In this document: one piece after another, positions 43,690-53,088 of the stretch | Position numbering within the stretch: the stretch's first letter is position 1 | How the letters are laid out: every line of letters starts with the position of its first letter | Origin: Synechococcales cyanobacterium bin31.maxbin.ball.101 | Lineage (GTDB): Bacteria; Cyanobacteriota; Cyanobacteriia; Leptolyngbyales; Leptolyngbyaceae | NCBI GenBank assembly: GCA_013298165.1 | Contig: JAAFJU010000015.1 | Span: 1-57,897, forward strand | Reading direction: 5' to 3' | Length of the DNA stretch: 57,897 bases | Made by a program: the position numbers and the translations under genes | Notes under the pieces: generated by a model | Told to the model about the DNA's origin: nothing | Seen by the model: the letters and a program-made list of their open reading frames with translations, nothing else | Databases searched by the model: none

Positions 43690-46320
43690 ATGAAAATTAA
43701 GCTTGAGAATAAGGTCATAACCGCGATCGTTCTGTTTCTATTCACCATCAGTTTAACGATCGGATTTGCCATTGTCCCGACGATCGCTCCTGCATTGTCG
43801 ATCGTCTCCCAACCCAATGCCCAAAGTTATTTTGAGCAAGGCACCCAGTTTTATCAGAGTGGTCAATATACCGCTGCCGCCCAAGCCTTTCAACAAGCGG
43901 CCAAACTCTACCAATCTCAAAATGCACCACTCAAACGATCGGCAGCCCTCAGTAATTTGTCATTAGCCTATCAAAAACTCGGATCTTGGAAAGAAGCCCA
44001 GCAAGCGATCGCCGAAAGTTTGCAGAGTTTAGAAACTGTAAAGGGTGACAACCGATCGGTTTTGGCGCAGGCGTTGGAGATTCAGGGCGGACTGCAACTC
44101 TCTACGGGGCAGAGCGATCGGGCGTTGGACAGTTGGCAACAGGTCGAAAAACTGTATACCCAAACTGCCGATCGAGCCGGACTTCGCCGCACCCAATTAA
44201 ACCAAGCCAAGACCTTACAAGTCAAAGGATTCTATCGTCGCGCCTTGGCCATTCTAGAGGCCCTAGAGCCAACTTTAAAAGCAGAACCGGACTCTGTAAC
44301 CAAAGCCGTGGCCCTTCGATCCCTGGGCGACACGCTTCAACTCACAGGCGATCTAACGCAAGCCGATCGGGTTTTACAATCCAGCCTAGAAATCGCACAA
44401 CGCCTGAATCTTCCAGAACAGATTAGCGCCGCCCAGTTTAGTTTAGGCAACATCGCCCGATCGCAGCAAGATCCCAAACGTGCGATCGGCTTTTACACCC
44501 AAGCCGCCACCACCGCACCGACTCTACTCGCAAAACTACAGGCCAAAATCAACCACTTCAGCCTGCTCAGAGAACCGAAAGATCTCTCCACTGCAATGAA
44601 CCTATTCCGAGAGATTGAAACTCAACTTCCGCAGCTCAACGTCAGCTACGCCAGCGCCTACGCCCATATCAATCTTGCCCAGACTGTCATCACTCGCCTG
44701 CGGGATTGGAAGCTTGATCCTCCAGATAAACGCTTAGTTCAATTGCTAGAACGATCGACCGAAACACTTCTGACCACCGCCACCGAACAATCAAAACAAC
44801 TCAACGACGAATACCTCCATGCCTACGCCCTAGGAACATTAGGCTATCTGCAAGAAATACAGGATAAGCAATCATTAGCTCAACGATCGACCGAACAAGC
44901 CTTATTGATTTCCCAAGCCCTCAATGCATCAGAAAGTACCTATCGCTGGCAATGGCAACTCGGACGACTGCTGAAGGCTCAAGGGAAGATACAGAGCGCA
45001 AAGAGCAGCTATGAGGGGGCGATCGACACCTTGCGATCGTTGCGCAGTAATCTGGCCGCCATTAATCGCGACGTGCAGTTTGATTTTCGCGACAGTGTCG
45101 AACCTGTCTACCGCGAAACGGTGGCATTGCTATTGGATATTCAAAAAACCAATCCCAGCGATCGAAACCTAGAGCAAGCCAGAACTTTAATCGAACAACT
45201 TCAACTCGCAGAACTCGACGACTTCTTTCGAGAAGCCTGTCTCAACGGGACTCAAATTGTTCTAGACCAACTCGTGGACAAAGACAACCCCAGCACGGCC
45301 ATCATCTATCCCATCATTCTCGATCAACAGATCCAAGTCATCGTCAAAATCCCCAAGCAACCCCTTCAAAGTTACGCCATTAACCAGCCCCACACCACCA
45401 CCGAAACGTTGCTTAAACAACTGCGATCGCAACTCGTCTCCTCCAGCGATGAAGACTCGACTCAAGAGCTATCGCAACAAGTTTACCAATGGTTAATCCA
45501 ACCGATCGATCGTCGCTTAGAAACCGCAAAGGTCAACACGTTAGTCTTTGTCTTAGATGGTGAATTTAGAAACTTGCCGATGGCCGCACTCTATGATGGC
45601 AAACAGTATCTAATTGAAAAATACGCGGTTGTATTAAGTACAGGATTACAGCTTCTACAGCCCCAACCTCTCAACCCAGACAGTACGCTGAGTGCGGTCA
45701 TGGCAGGACTCACGGTTCCCCCCGTTGAGTTTCAAGCTCAATATGCCTCCCTCCCCGAAATCAATACTGAATTTAACCTCATCCAACAAACAGGCATCAA
45801 CACCAAAATCCTCCTAGAACAAGACTTCAATCACAAAAATCTCGCCCAGACGGTCCAATCAAAACCCTCGAAAATCGTTCATTTAGCCACCCATGGAACC
45901 TTCAGTTCACGAGCAGATGAGACCTATATTTTGGCATCGGATGGCCCCATCTATGTGAATGAATTAGATACCTTACTCCGCGATCGTGAACAGGTCTCTG
46001 CTGATCCGATCGAACTGTTAATCCTCAGCGCCTGCCAGACCGCAGCAGGCGATTCACGGGCCACCCTAGGACTTGCGGGCGTCGCCATCCGGGCAGGCGC
46101 ACGGAGCACCTTAGCCTCACTTTGGCAGGTGGACGATCGGGCTACAGCTCTATTCATGGGAACCTTTTATCAGGAACTCGTTAACTCAAAAGTTTCCAAA
46201 GCCGAGGCTCTCCGTCGCGCCCAAGTTGCGCTGCTGAAACAAGATTTTCAAGACGAAAATCCAGGCTTCGTGCGCCCTCGGTATTGGGCCGCTTACGTAT
46301 TGATTGGAAATTGGCTTTAA
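43690..46320 (+). CDS. TPR-CHAT caspase-like protease
   Basis: An 876-residue protein. An N-terminal hydrophobic segment (ITAIVLFLFTISLTIGFAIV) is a signal peptide or anchor. TPR repeats cover about residues 40-450 ('ALSNLSLAYQKLGSWKEAQQ', 'QFSLGNIARSQQDPKRAIGF'). The CHAT domain occupies the last 320 residues, with H735 in 'HLATHG' and C782 in 'LSACQTA', then 'GLAGVAIRAGARSTLASLW'. The active-site set is complete. In other bacteria such proteins are caspase-like and cut effectors on signal. Because it is last in the adhesin operon and has a signal-like N-terminus, it may act in the periplasm or at the membrane (inference). Confidence 0.92.
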   Translation: MKIKLENKVITAIVLFLFTISLTIGFAIVPTIAPALSIVSQPNAQSYFEQGTQFYQSGQYTAAAQAFQQAAKLYQSQNAPLKRSAALSNLSLAYQKLGSWKEAQQAIAESLQSLETVKGDNRSVLAQALEIQGGLQLSTGQSDRALDSWQQVEKLYTQTADRAGLRRTQLNQAKTLQVKGFYRRALAILEALEPTLKAEPDSVTKAVALRSLGDTLQLTGDLTQADRVLQSSLEIAQRLNLPEQISAAQFSLGNIARSQQDPKRAIGFYTQAATTAPTLLAKLQAKINHFSLLREPKDLSTAMNLFREIETQLPQLNVSYASAYAHINLAQTVITRLRDWKLDPPDKRLVQLLERSTETLLTTATEQSKQLNDEYLHAYALGTLGYLQEIQDKQSLAQRSTEQALLISQALNASESTYRWQWQLGRLLKAQGKIQSAKSSYEGAIDTLRSLRSNLAAINRDVQFDFRDSVEPVYRETVALLLDIQKTNPSDRNLEQARTLIEQLQLAELDDFFREACLNGTQIVLDQLVDKDNPSTAIIYPIILDQQIQVIVKIPKQPLQSYAINQPHTTTETLLKQLRSQLVSSSDEDSTQELSQQVYQWLIQPIDRRLETAKVNTLVFVLDGEFRNLPMAALYDGKQYLIEKYAVVLSTGLQLLQPQPLNPDSTLSAVMAGLTVPPVEFQAQYASLPEINTEFNLIQQTGINTKILLEQDFNHKNLAQTVQSKPSKIVHLATHGTFSSRADETYILASDGPIYVNELDTLLRDREQVSADPIELLILSACQTAAGDSRATLGLAGVAIRAGARSTLASLWQVDDRATALFMGTFYQELVNSKVSKAEALRRAQVALLKQDFQDENPGFVRPRYWAAYVLIGNWL

Positions 46321-46384
46321 AATGTCTCCTGAATCGGAGCAAGGGACTCAAAAAAGTTCAGTTATGGCTGGATTATGGATTTAG

Positions 46385-47704
46385 ATGATGACTTTTATAA
46401 CATCCTTAGGACAGGAGTTTCGATCGGGTTCACTCACGATCGAAGCACTCATAAAGCTAAAACTTAAACGCATTGCTGAACAAAACTCTCAACTTTCAGC
46501 CTTCATCACCGTGAATGCTGAAAGTGCTCTTCAGCAAGCAAGATATCTGGATGTAGACTTGCGATCGAACGGTGATCGTGGGGATCTTCACGGCATCCCG
46601 ATCGCGATCAAAGACAATATCGATACAGCAGGACTCTTAACCACGATCGGATCGCAGTATTTTCTCGATCGGATTCCAACGGAGGATGCCGCGATCGTTG
46701 AATGTCTGAAAGCGGCGGGTGCGGTGATTATCGGGAAAACCAATTTGAGTGAACTGGCAGCGGATATTTCGGGACGGAATGCGACCTATGGCGACATGCC
46801 CAATCCTTGGAATTTGGCGCACTCTGCCGGGGGATCGTCCGGGGGACTGGCGAGTGCGATTGCAGCGAACCTCTGTGTGGCAGGCATTGGGACCGACATG
46901 GGTGGGTCCATTCGGGTTCCGGCGAGTTGGACGGGCGTGGTGGGGTTGCGTCCGACGCAGGGGGCTGTGAATGGGGCAGGAGTGTTTCCGCGATCGCCGA
47001 GTTTTGATACGGTGGGATTGATGGCGAAAACCGTCGCAGAGGTAGCACTCCTTTGGGACGCGATCGCCCCAGTGCGGCAGGCGAGTTCGACGAGTGCCAA
47101 TCTGTCTTCTTTGCAGGGATTGCGATTGGGGGTGATTCGGGATTTTACGTTTCGGGATGTTGATCCGGCGGTGGCACAAGCGGTCCATCACGCGATTCAG
47201 CAGGCGAAACAATTGGGGGCTGAGGTAATCCCGATCGATTCCCTGTTCCTGAGCCAACTGTTTGATGCCCGCTTGTACTCGACGATCGGGCTGTATGAGT
47301 TCTATCAAGTACTGGGGGATGCTTGGGAACGATCGCCGGATGGGTTTGGGTTAAAAGTGCAGCAAGATTTGCAATTTGGGCGTCAGGTTTCGATCGCAGA
47401 CTATACCAAAGCTCAAACGCTGAGAGATCACCAAATCCAATATTTTCGAGAAATTTTCAAAACCATTGATTTGATTCTCACACCAACGACACCCCGCACG
47501 GCACCACTATTGAGTGAACCCGTGATGCAACGCGATCGGAAATTTGTTCAACCCTTTAGCTGGCTGGGATTACCTGCCCTGTCGGTACCCTGTGGAATGA
47601 GCCAAGGATTACCGATCGGATTGCAATGGGTGGGCGATCACTATTCAGAAGCACTCCTGTTACAAGCCGCAGGCATCTCAGAATCATGTCCCCCCAGAAT
47701 ATAG
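46385..47704 (+). CDS. Amidase (amidase-signature family), end altered by a repeat
   Basis: A 439-residue amidase. Catalytic residues: K76 in 'AIKDNID', cis-S151 in 'GGSSGG' and nucleophile S175 in 'GGSIRVPAS'. 'HGIPIAIKDNIDTAG' is close to GatA/AtzF-type amidases, but no gatB or gatC is nearby. The last residues 'CPPRI' are read from a dispersed repeat element, so the natural C-terminus (about 10-20 residues) seems lost or replaced. The active site is intact. Substrate unknown. Confidence 0.88.
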   Translation: MMTFITSLGQEFRSGSLTIEALIKLKLKRIAEQNSQLSAFITVNAESALQQARYLDVDLRSNGDRGDLHGIPIAIKDNIDTAGLLTTIGSQYFLDRIPTEDAAIVECLKAAGAVIIGKTNLSELAADISGRNATYGDMPNPWNLAHSAGGSSGGLASAIAANLCVAGIGTDMGGSIRVPASWTGVVGLRPTQGAVNGAGVFPRSPSFDTVGLMAKTVAEVALLWDAIAPVRQASSTSANLSSLQGLRLGVIRDFTFRDVDPAVAQAVHHAIQQAKQLGAEVIPIDSLFLSQLFDARLYSTIGLYEFYQVLGDAWERSPDGFGLKVQQDLQFGRQVSIADYTKAQTLRDHQIQYFREIFKTIDLILTPTTPRTAPLLSEPVMQRDRKFVQPFSWLGLPALSVPCGMSQGLPIGLQWVGDHYSEALLLQAAGISESCPPRI

Positions 47705-47750
47705 CCCTTCGGGCATCTAAGAAAGGGGGCTAGGGGGCGGTTCGCCCGGA
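47689..47750. repeat. Dispersed GC-rich repeat, copy 2
   Basis: The segment TCCCCCCAGAAT, a short GCCC-TTCG-GGGC-type hairpin (GCCCTTCGGGC), then GGGGGCTAGGGGGCGGTTCGCC and a final CGGA match the end of the repeat at 15533. It contains the stop codon of the amidase and ends just before the convergent SsuD-like gene. Confidence 0.75.
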
Positions 47751-47751
47751 T

Positions 47752-48861
47752 CTACCGCGCTAAATAGCCCTCTCTCACCAATGGAAGAACATATCGCCCA
47801 ACATTTTCGCATTCTTCTAAGTGCGGATAGCCCGATAAAATAAACACCGAAATTCCTAAATCCACGTAGGCTAATAACCGATCGGCAACCTGTTGATAAC
47901 TACCCACGATCGCCATCCCCGCACCACTCCGCACCACCGAAATCCCCGCCCACAGTCCCGGTTCCACATACCAGTTTTCATCCGCTTGTCCCCGGAATTC
48001 CCATTGTCGTCCCTGTCCCACACTTTCGCGTCGGGTGTTGGGAAATTCGGTTCGTCTCGCTGTTTCTAATATTTTAGGATCGACTTTACTGAGCATTTCA
48101 GAGGCGGTTGCGATCGCTTCAGCTTCGGTCGATCGGGCGATCAGATTAATTCGTAACCCATAGCGAATCGGTTGCGATCGACCCAGTTTTTTCACCTGTG
48201 CATTCACCGTTTGAATCCGATCGCGAATCTGAGCGATCGGCTCTCCCCACATCAAATAGACATCCGCCCAAGCCGCCCCCACCTGCACCGCCATCGCACT
48301 CGCCCCACCAAAATAGAACAGTGGACCATTAGGATTGACAGGCAAGGTTTCGAGACGGGTTTGGGTAAGCTTGTGAAACTCGCCGTCGTAATCAAACTTT
48401 TTCGTACTGCTCCAAAGTCGCCGACAGATTTCCATAAACTCCTGAGTCCGTCGATAGCGGGCATCATGGTCGAGATAATCGCCGTACATCGCCTGTTCGT
48501 CCGGCTTTCCGCCTGTGACAATATTGAGCGAGAGTCGTCCTTGACTAAACCGATCGAGCGTCACCGCCATTTTCGCCAACACAGGCGCAGATACAAACCC
48601 CGGACGCACGGCAACCATTGCGCCAATGCGCTGCGTTAAGGTAAGGAATGCTGTGGCTAAAGTCCAGGCTTCAAGTTCGTGATGGGTAAAGCCCATGCCA
48701 ATTAACACCTGCTGGAACCCAAAGCGCTCTGCCATTTGACCAATTTCAACGGCGTAGCTAAGGCTGGGCGATCGTTCCCAGGTCGGTAATCCCAAGTAAA
48801 AGCCATCCCCTGCAACCGGGACACACCAATGGAATTCTAATCGGGGGGATGGCGTTGGCAT
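47752..48861 (-). CDS. ssuD: LLM-class flavin monooxygenase, SsuD-like
   Basis: A 369-residue enzyme of the bacterial-luciferase-like family. 'FHWCVPVAGDGFYLGLPTWE' at the start and 'GRLSLNIVTGGKPDEQAMYG' are close to SsuD, the FMNH2-dependent alkanesulfonate monooxygenase that frees sulfite from organosulfonates. 'FYFGGASAMAVQVGAAWADV' is another family motif. No ssuABC transporter or ssuE reductase adjoins it, so the substrate is a sulfonate only by family likeness. It would fit with the sulfate-uptake operon at 5-7 kb as another sulfur source. Confidence 0.85.
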   Translation of the reverse strand: MPTPSPRLEFHWCVPVAGDGFYLGLPTWERSPSLSYAVEIGQMAERFGFQQVLIGMGFTHHELEAWTLATAFLTLTQRIGAMVAVRPGFVSAPVLAKMAVTLDRFSQGRLSLNIVTGGKPDEQAMYGDYLDHDARYRRTQEFMEICRRLWSSTKKFDYDGEFHKLTQTRLETLPVNPNGPLFYFGGASAMAVQVGAAWADVYLMWGEPIAQIRDRIQTVNAQVKKLGRSQPIRYGLRINLIARSTEAEAIATASEMLSKVDPKILETARRTEFPNTRRESVGQGRQWEFRGQADENWYVEPGLWAGISVVRSGAGMAIVGSYQQVADRLLAYVDLGISVFILSGYPHLEECENVGRYVLPLVREGYLAR

Positions 48862-48939
48862 AATAACCCTGTACTTAGATGGATAATATCTACAGTTTTG
48901 AAGTCTACAGTTTTGAAGTCCACAGTAAAGCAGGATTCG

Positions 48940-50202
48940 TTAGTCAATATCGTCATATTTCCCCTCGTGAATTAGCTTTTCTAAAATGGCTTCACGGACC
49001 CATTGTTCTGGATTGTCTTGCTCATTTATGATACTTTGTATTTTTTCAGCTAGATTCACGCTAAACGGCAAATGACTATTGGGATCGGACTCTTTGATTT
49101 GTTTTCTCAACCAGACTGAGTTAAATACAACTTCGTAGATGCGATTTTTGACCTGTGGTTTGCTGTTTTTGATCTCAATTAATCCAGACAAGAGTAGAAC
49201 GTGATCGGTGACAATTGGAGTATGAATATTTGAGCTAATAATTGCCTGATATTTTTTTAATAATACTTGAGATTGCGGATGATACAAGAGACGATCGCGA
49301 ATCGTGCGGAGATGCTCTGGATCATCCTGTGACTCCCAATTTTCAATAATCTGAGTATTGATCAATTGTTCAATCCAATAGCCTTCCGTTCCAGTGGGCA
49401 ATACAATTTTACCTCTCGGTGTTGACCAACTGAGTTGTACGATCATTTGACATAATTTTTGAGTTAAAAAGGGCTGTCCCCCTGTCCAATCCAAAATCGC
49501 TCTCAGGATTCCAGCCGGATTACTGATACTGCCCACAAGCCCCTGAGTCAGAGCCAGAGACTCATGAAATTGAAATCCTTGTAGTTCGATCGATCGGCCT
49601 ATATTGAAAGGCGTTCGAGTCCGATCTTGAATGAGTTCAGAAGGGGTCGTGACTCCAAACAAGGCCCAATTCAAATGATGATAAATAGGATCAATCGATC
49701 GACGTTCATAACAATTTCGAATGAGTGCGAAAAAGTCATGAACGGGAAAGGGAAGACTCAAGATACTATCAATTTCATCGACAAAAATCAGTAAATCTTG
49801 ATTAGGGCAGGCTGTTAGTAAAACCTCTTCTAAAAATAAGCTAAAGCATTGAATCACAGATAGATCTTCATGCTTAGACCACCAGTCTTTAAAGTCAAAG
49901 GTCCGCCAAAGATTGAGCGATCGTAAGAGTTCGACGGCAATGCCGCGATACCACTGGATCGGTTGAATCGCTTCATTGCCAATACAACTCATATCTAGGT
50001 AGGCACATCGGACATTCGATCGTTCAAGCTGCTGTCCAACATGAACCCGAAGACTTGATTTGCCCATCTGACGGGAATTAAAGACGTAACAAAGATGCCC
50101 CGCTTTGAGTGCTGAATAAAGTTCTAAATCTGCCTTTCGGACCACATAACTCGGCGCATTTTGGCGTAGGCTTCCGCCCACTTGATACTCATAATCACTC
50201 AT
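48940..50202 (-). CDS. AAA-like ATPase (PF14516 type)
   Basis: A 420-residue cytosolic ATPase. The N-terminus '[20 protein letters not shown]' is typical of cyanobacterial AAA-like proteins. Walker A is 'NSRQMGKSS' (42-50) and Walker B 'LLIFVDEID' (D142, E143). '[11 protein letters not shown]' is the conserved later motif of this family. Fusions of this domain to WD40 or CHAT modules are common; here it stands alone. Its C-terminal acidic tail may recruit a partner. Divergent from another AAA-like gene, with a 297-bp spacer. Confidence 0.85.
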   Translation of the reverse strand: MSDYEYQVGGSLRQNAPSYVVRKADLELYSALKAGHLCYVFNSRQMGKSSLRVHVGQQLERSNVRCAYLDMSCIGNEAIQPIQWYRGIAVELLRSLNLWRTFDFKDWWSKHEDLSVIQCFSLFLEEVLLTACPNQDLLIFVDEIDSILSLPFPVHDFFALIRNCYERRSIDPIYHHLNWALFGVTTPSELIQDRTRTPFNIGRSIELQGFQFHESLALTQGLVGSISNPAGILRAILDWTGGQPFLTQKLCQMIVQLSWSTPRGKIVLPTGTEGYWIEQLINTQIIENWESQDDPEHLRTIRDRLLYHPQSQVLLKKYQAIISSNIHTPIVTDHVLLLSGLIEIKNSKPQVKNRIYEVVFNSVWLRKQIKESDPNSHLPFSVNLAEKIQSIINEQDNPEQWVREAILEKLIHEGKYDDID

Positions 50203-50499
50203 TACAGTATTCTTTGTTGATTAAAGCCAAGTTTCGGGAGATTATTTTAAAATTATACAGAGAATTCTATGGAAAATCAAAGGAAATCAATGCCCTTCAA
50301 AATGGCCCTCAATTAAGTGGGATAAGTAAGATAAGTGGGTATTTCATCGCCAAAATTAGATTAAGTATGCTCAATTAGGTAGAAAAAGAGGGAGACTATA
50401 AAAATGACTAGACAATGGTGAACTAATCCGTCACAATCTTGTTAGATTAAACTTGTTAGATTAAAAAGTGACGCCTCCTGCTTGACTTAATTTTTATCT
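50203..50499. promoter_or_regulatory. Spacer between divergent AAA-like genes with 14-bp tandem repeat
   Basis: CTTGTTAGATTAAA occurs twice in direct tandem at 50438-50465. The pair is framed by CGTCAC (50430) and GTGACG (50468), inverted to each other. It lies 27-70 bases before the rightward gene's ATG and looks like an operator. The rest is A/T-rich without a gene. Confidence 0.5.
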
Positions 50500-51804
50500 A
50501 TGTATCATCCCATTATCACAAAAGTAAATGATCTAATCGCTCCCGATCGTCTAAGTTACATTCAGGAACTCGTTCTCCTTCGATCGTACGAAGGAAAGCG
50601 ATACCAAGAAATTGAGACAGAGTCTGGCTATGATTACGATTACATTAAGGAAGTTGGGTTTCAGCTTTGGAAGGCGCTTTCACAAATCCTCGGGTGTAAG
50701 GTCGGCAAGAAAAATATCCGACTAGTCTTAGCAGAAATCGCGGACCCTATCCTTCTCGATTTACCTGTGGCAGCACCCTTTAGCCGTTCCACAACGATCG
50801 AATTCCCCAGTAGTCCACTATCGATCGAATCTAGTTTCTATGTGCAGCGATCGGCTTTGGAGTCACTGGCCTATCGTGAAATCTTAAAGCCAGGGGGGTT
50901 ATTGCGGATTAAAGCCCCACGCCAAATGGGGAAGACCTCCTTAGTTCTGAGAATTATTGCCCATGCTCAGTCACAAGGCTTGTTGCCCGTTCTGTTAGAT
51001 CTACAAAGTGCCGATCGACGGGTCTTTGAAAATCTCAACGATTTCTTGCGTTGGCTCTGTATTCATATCAGCCGACAGGCTAATCTTGAGCCACAGTTGG
51101 ATGAATATTGGGATAAAGAGAGTGGCAGTAAAATCAGTTGCAATCTATATTTTCAGATGTTTTTGTTAGAGCAGGTTAAGAGGCCGATCGTTCTCATTTT
51201 TGATGAAATTACGCCTCTATTTGAATATCCTGAACTCGCGAAAGATGTCTTACCGCTCTTTAGAATTTGGCATGAACTCGCTGCCCAGCAGACGAGTTGG
51301 CAAAATCTGCGATTAATTGTCGTACATAATATCGAAATTTACGTGCCGCTCAAAGTGAATCAGTCTCCCTTTAATGTCGGATTTCCGATCGAACTAGATC
51401 CCTTTAATTTAGAGCAGGCTTCTCAGCTCGCTCAACATTATCAATTAGATACAATCAGTGAATCTGAATTACAGGAATTGAATCATTTAGTGGGTGGAAA
51501 TCCCTATCACTTACAGTTAGCCTTCTATTGGTTGCGCAATAACTTACCCATGGAGCAGCTTCTCAGAGAAGCCGCAACCGAGTCAGGCATCTACCGACAA
51601 GACTTACATCGACAATGGGACAGACTCCAGCAAAGTCCTAGTTTGCTCTACTCTCTACGAGAGGTGATCAGCAATACTGACCTTACAACCTTAGAAATTA
51701 TTACTGCATACCGACTGGAGAGCTTAGGCTTGATTAAGCGCACAGGAAACCAAGCGACGATTTCCTGTCCACTCTATAAACTTTATTTCGAGGATCGCTT
51801 ATAG
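50500..51804 (+). CDS. AAA-like ATPase with vMAP-type N-terminal HTH
   Basis: A 434-residue protein. Residues 1-80 ('YIQELVLLRSYEGKRYQEIE', 'YDYIKEVGFQLWKALSQILG') match the winged-helix-like domain found before NTPase modules in cyanobacterial signalling proteins (vMAP-type). The AAA-like part has Walker A 'APRQMGKTS' (139-147), Walker B 'VLIFDEI' (D235, E236), and 'LNHLVGGNPYHLQLA'. The ending 'LESLGLIKRTGNQATISCPL' is a winged helix. It resembles the ATPase encoded divergently at 48940. Its 3' end overlaps the convergent REC-PAS gene by 22 bp. Possibly a switch in stress or conflict signalling. Confidence 0.82.
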   Translation: MYHPIITKVNDLIAPDRLSYIQELVLLRSYEGKRYQEIETESGYDYDYIKEVGFQLWKALSQILGCKVGKKNIRLVLAEIADPILLDLPVAAPFSRSTTIEFPSSPLSIESSFYVQRSALESLAYREILKPGGLLRIKAPRQMGKTSLVLRIIAHAQSQGLLPVLLDLQSADRRVFENLNDFLRWLCIHISRQANLEPQLDEYWDKESGSKISCNLYFQMFLLEQVKRPIVLIFDEITPLFEYPELAKDVLPLFRIWHELAAQQTSWQNLRLIVVHNIEIYVPLKVNQSPFNVGFPIELDPFNLEQASQLAQHYQLDTISESELQELNHLVGGNPYHLQLAFYWLRNNLPMEQLLREAATESGIYRQDLHRQWDRLQQSPSLLYSLREVISNTDLTTLEIITAYRLESLGLIKRTGNQATISCPLYKLYFEDRL

Positions 51805-53063
51805 TGATGGTTTAATTCATCTTGAAGTTGACCTTTAAGCTGACTCTCCTCAACCTTATTTTTGTTGATTTTATCGTGGGTAATATCTTGAACCGTTCCC
51901 TCATAATATTTTAAGTTTCCCTCTGAATCTCGAACCGATCGGGCTGTTTCCTTAATCCAAATTCGATCGCCATTTTTACAATAAACCTCCACCTCAAAAT
52001 CTTTGACTTGGCCAAACTGTTCCAAATACAGAATAAATTGCGATCGACGCTGGGGAATTGTATAAAGGTGAAGTGCAATATCTTGGACTGCATCCATCAA
52101 CTCTTGCGGAGAGTCATAGCCCAGCAAACTGGCTAAAGACTGATTAACATTTAAATATTGACCACTGATGCTGGTTTGGAACATGCCTTCAATCGCATTT
52201 TCAAAAAATTCCCGATAGGGTCGTTCAGCTTCGAGGAGCGCTTGTTGCTGCTGTTGAAGCTGATGAAGTTTGAGTTGGTATTCAATTCTGGCTAAGACTT
52301 CTTCAAGCTGAAAGGGTTTGGTTACATAGTCTACGCCACCTAACTCGAAGGCTTTGACTTTGTTGGGAGAAGCGTCGATCGCACTCAAAAACAAGACTGG
52401 AATATTGCAGGCTTTCGGATCGAGCTTCAATCGTTCACAGACCTCGTAGCCATCAATTCCCGGCATCATCACATCCAACAAGATCAAATCAGGCTGCACT
52501 TGCCGAACATAGTCGATCGCACTGCTGCCATTCGGCAACTGATCGACAGCGTACCCTTGATTAATCAGCGTGGCGGTCAGGAGACGCAGCGTATCAGGGG
52601 TATCGTCAATGATTAAAATTTTAGCTTGAGTCGTGATCTGGTTCCGCTTTAGAGCAAAGCAGTTGAAAATTTGCTCTTCAATTCGACTGAGTTCAGCCTG
52701 ATATTTCCTACCGTCTGTGCGGAGAGTTTGATGCTGTAGGACGAGCGCTTCGAGAGATTCAGCGACGATCGTAAGGGAGTCGTGAAGTCTACGCAGGCGA
52801 TCGAAGAGTGCAATTGAACTATGACAGAGACTCGTTGAAAAAGCTTCGTTCAGCAAGGGGTCGATCGAAGTGAGTTGTCCCGCATTCTGCTGAAGAAGCT
52901 TCCGAACGTAGTAATCGGTAATGGGGGAAAGCCGTTCAGCATCGCCAACTTGAGGAGTATCACTGACCCGACGCATGGAACTTTGAGATTGAGATGAATT
53001 AAGAAGGAACATTGTATTTAAGCTATTTAAATTGAGAGCTATATAAAAGATAATACCAGACAA
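51783..53063 (-). CDS. Response regulator with REC and PAS domains
   Basis: A 426-residue protein; an ATG at 53012 (MFLLNSSQ) is a likely alternative start. A helical N-terminal part (about 130 residues) precedes the REC domain: 'KILIIDDTPDTLRLLTATLI', phospho-acceptor Asp in 'DLILLDVMMPGIDGYEVC', and Lys in 'GGVDYVTKPF'. A PAS domain follows ('FFENAIEGMFQTSISGQYLN') with a PAC part ('IWIKETARSVRDSEGNLKYY'). It ends soon after without GGDEF, HisKA or DNA-binding domains. It starts 25 bp after the hybrid kinase gene, which is probably its kinase. Confidence 0.88.
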   Translation of the reverse strand: MSGIIFYIALNLNSLNTMFLLNSSQSQSSMRRVSDTPQVGDAERLSPITDYYVRKLLQQNAGQLTSIDPLLNEAFSTSLCHSSIALFDRLRRLHDSLTIVAESLEALVLQHQTLRTDGRKYQAELSRIEEQIFNCFALKRNQITTQAKILIIDDTPDTLRLLTATLINQGYAVDQLPNGSSAIDYVRQVQPDLILLDVMMPGIDGYEVCERLKLDPKACNIPVLFLSAIDASPNKVKAFELGGVDYVTKPFQLEEVLARIEYQLKLHQLQQQQQALLEAERPYREFFENAIEGMFQTSISGQYLNVNQSLASLLGYDSPQELMDAVQDIALHLYTIPQRRSQFILYLEQFGQVKDFEVEVYCKNGDRIWIKETARSVRDSEGNLKYYEGTVQDITHDKINKNKVEESQLKGQLQDELNHHYKRSSK

Positions 53064-53088
53064 AATAAATTTACTAGTGAGAGTAAAT

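Noticed and set aside
46637-47308. 223-residue reverse frame opposite the second amidase
   Set aside because: Arg/His/Pro-rich translation, fully inside a conserved gene on the other strand; a codon-bias shadow.
48172-48639. 155-residue plus frame opposite the SsuD-like gene
   Set aside because: His/Arg-rich shadow of a conserved gene.
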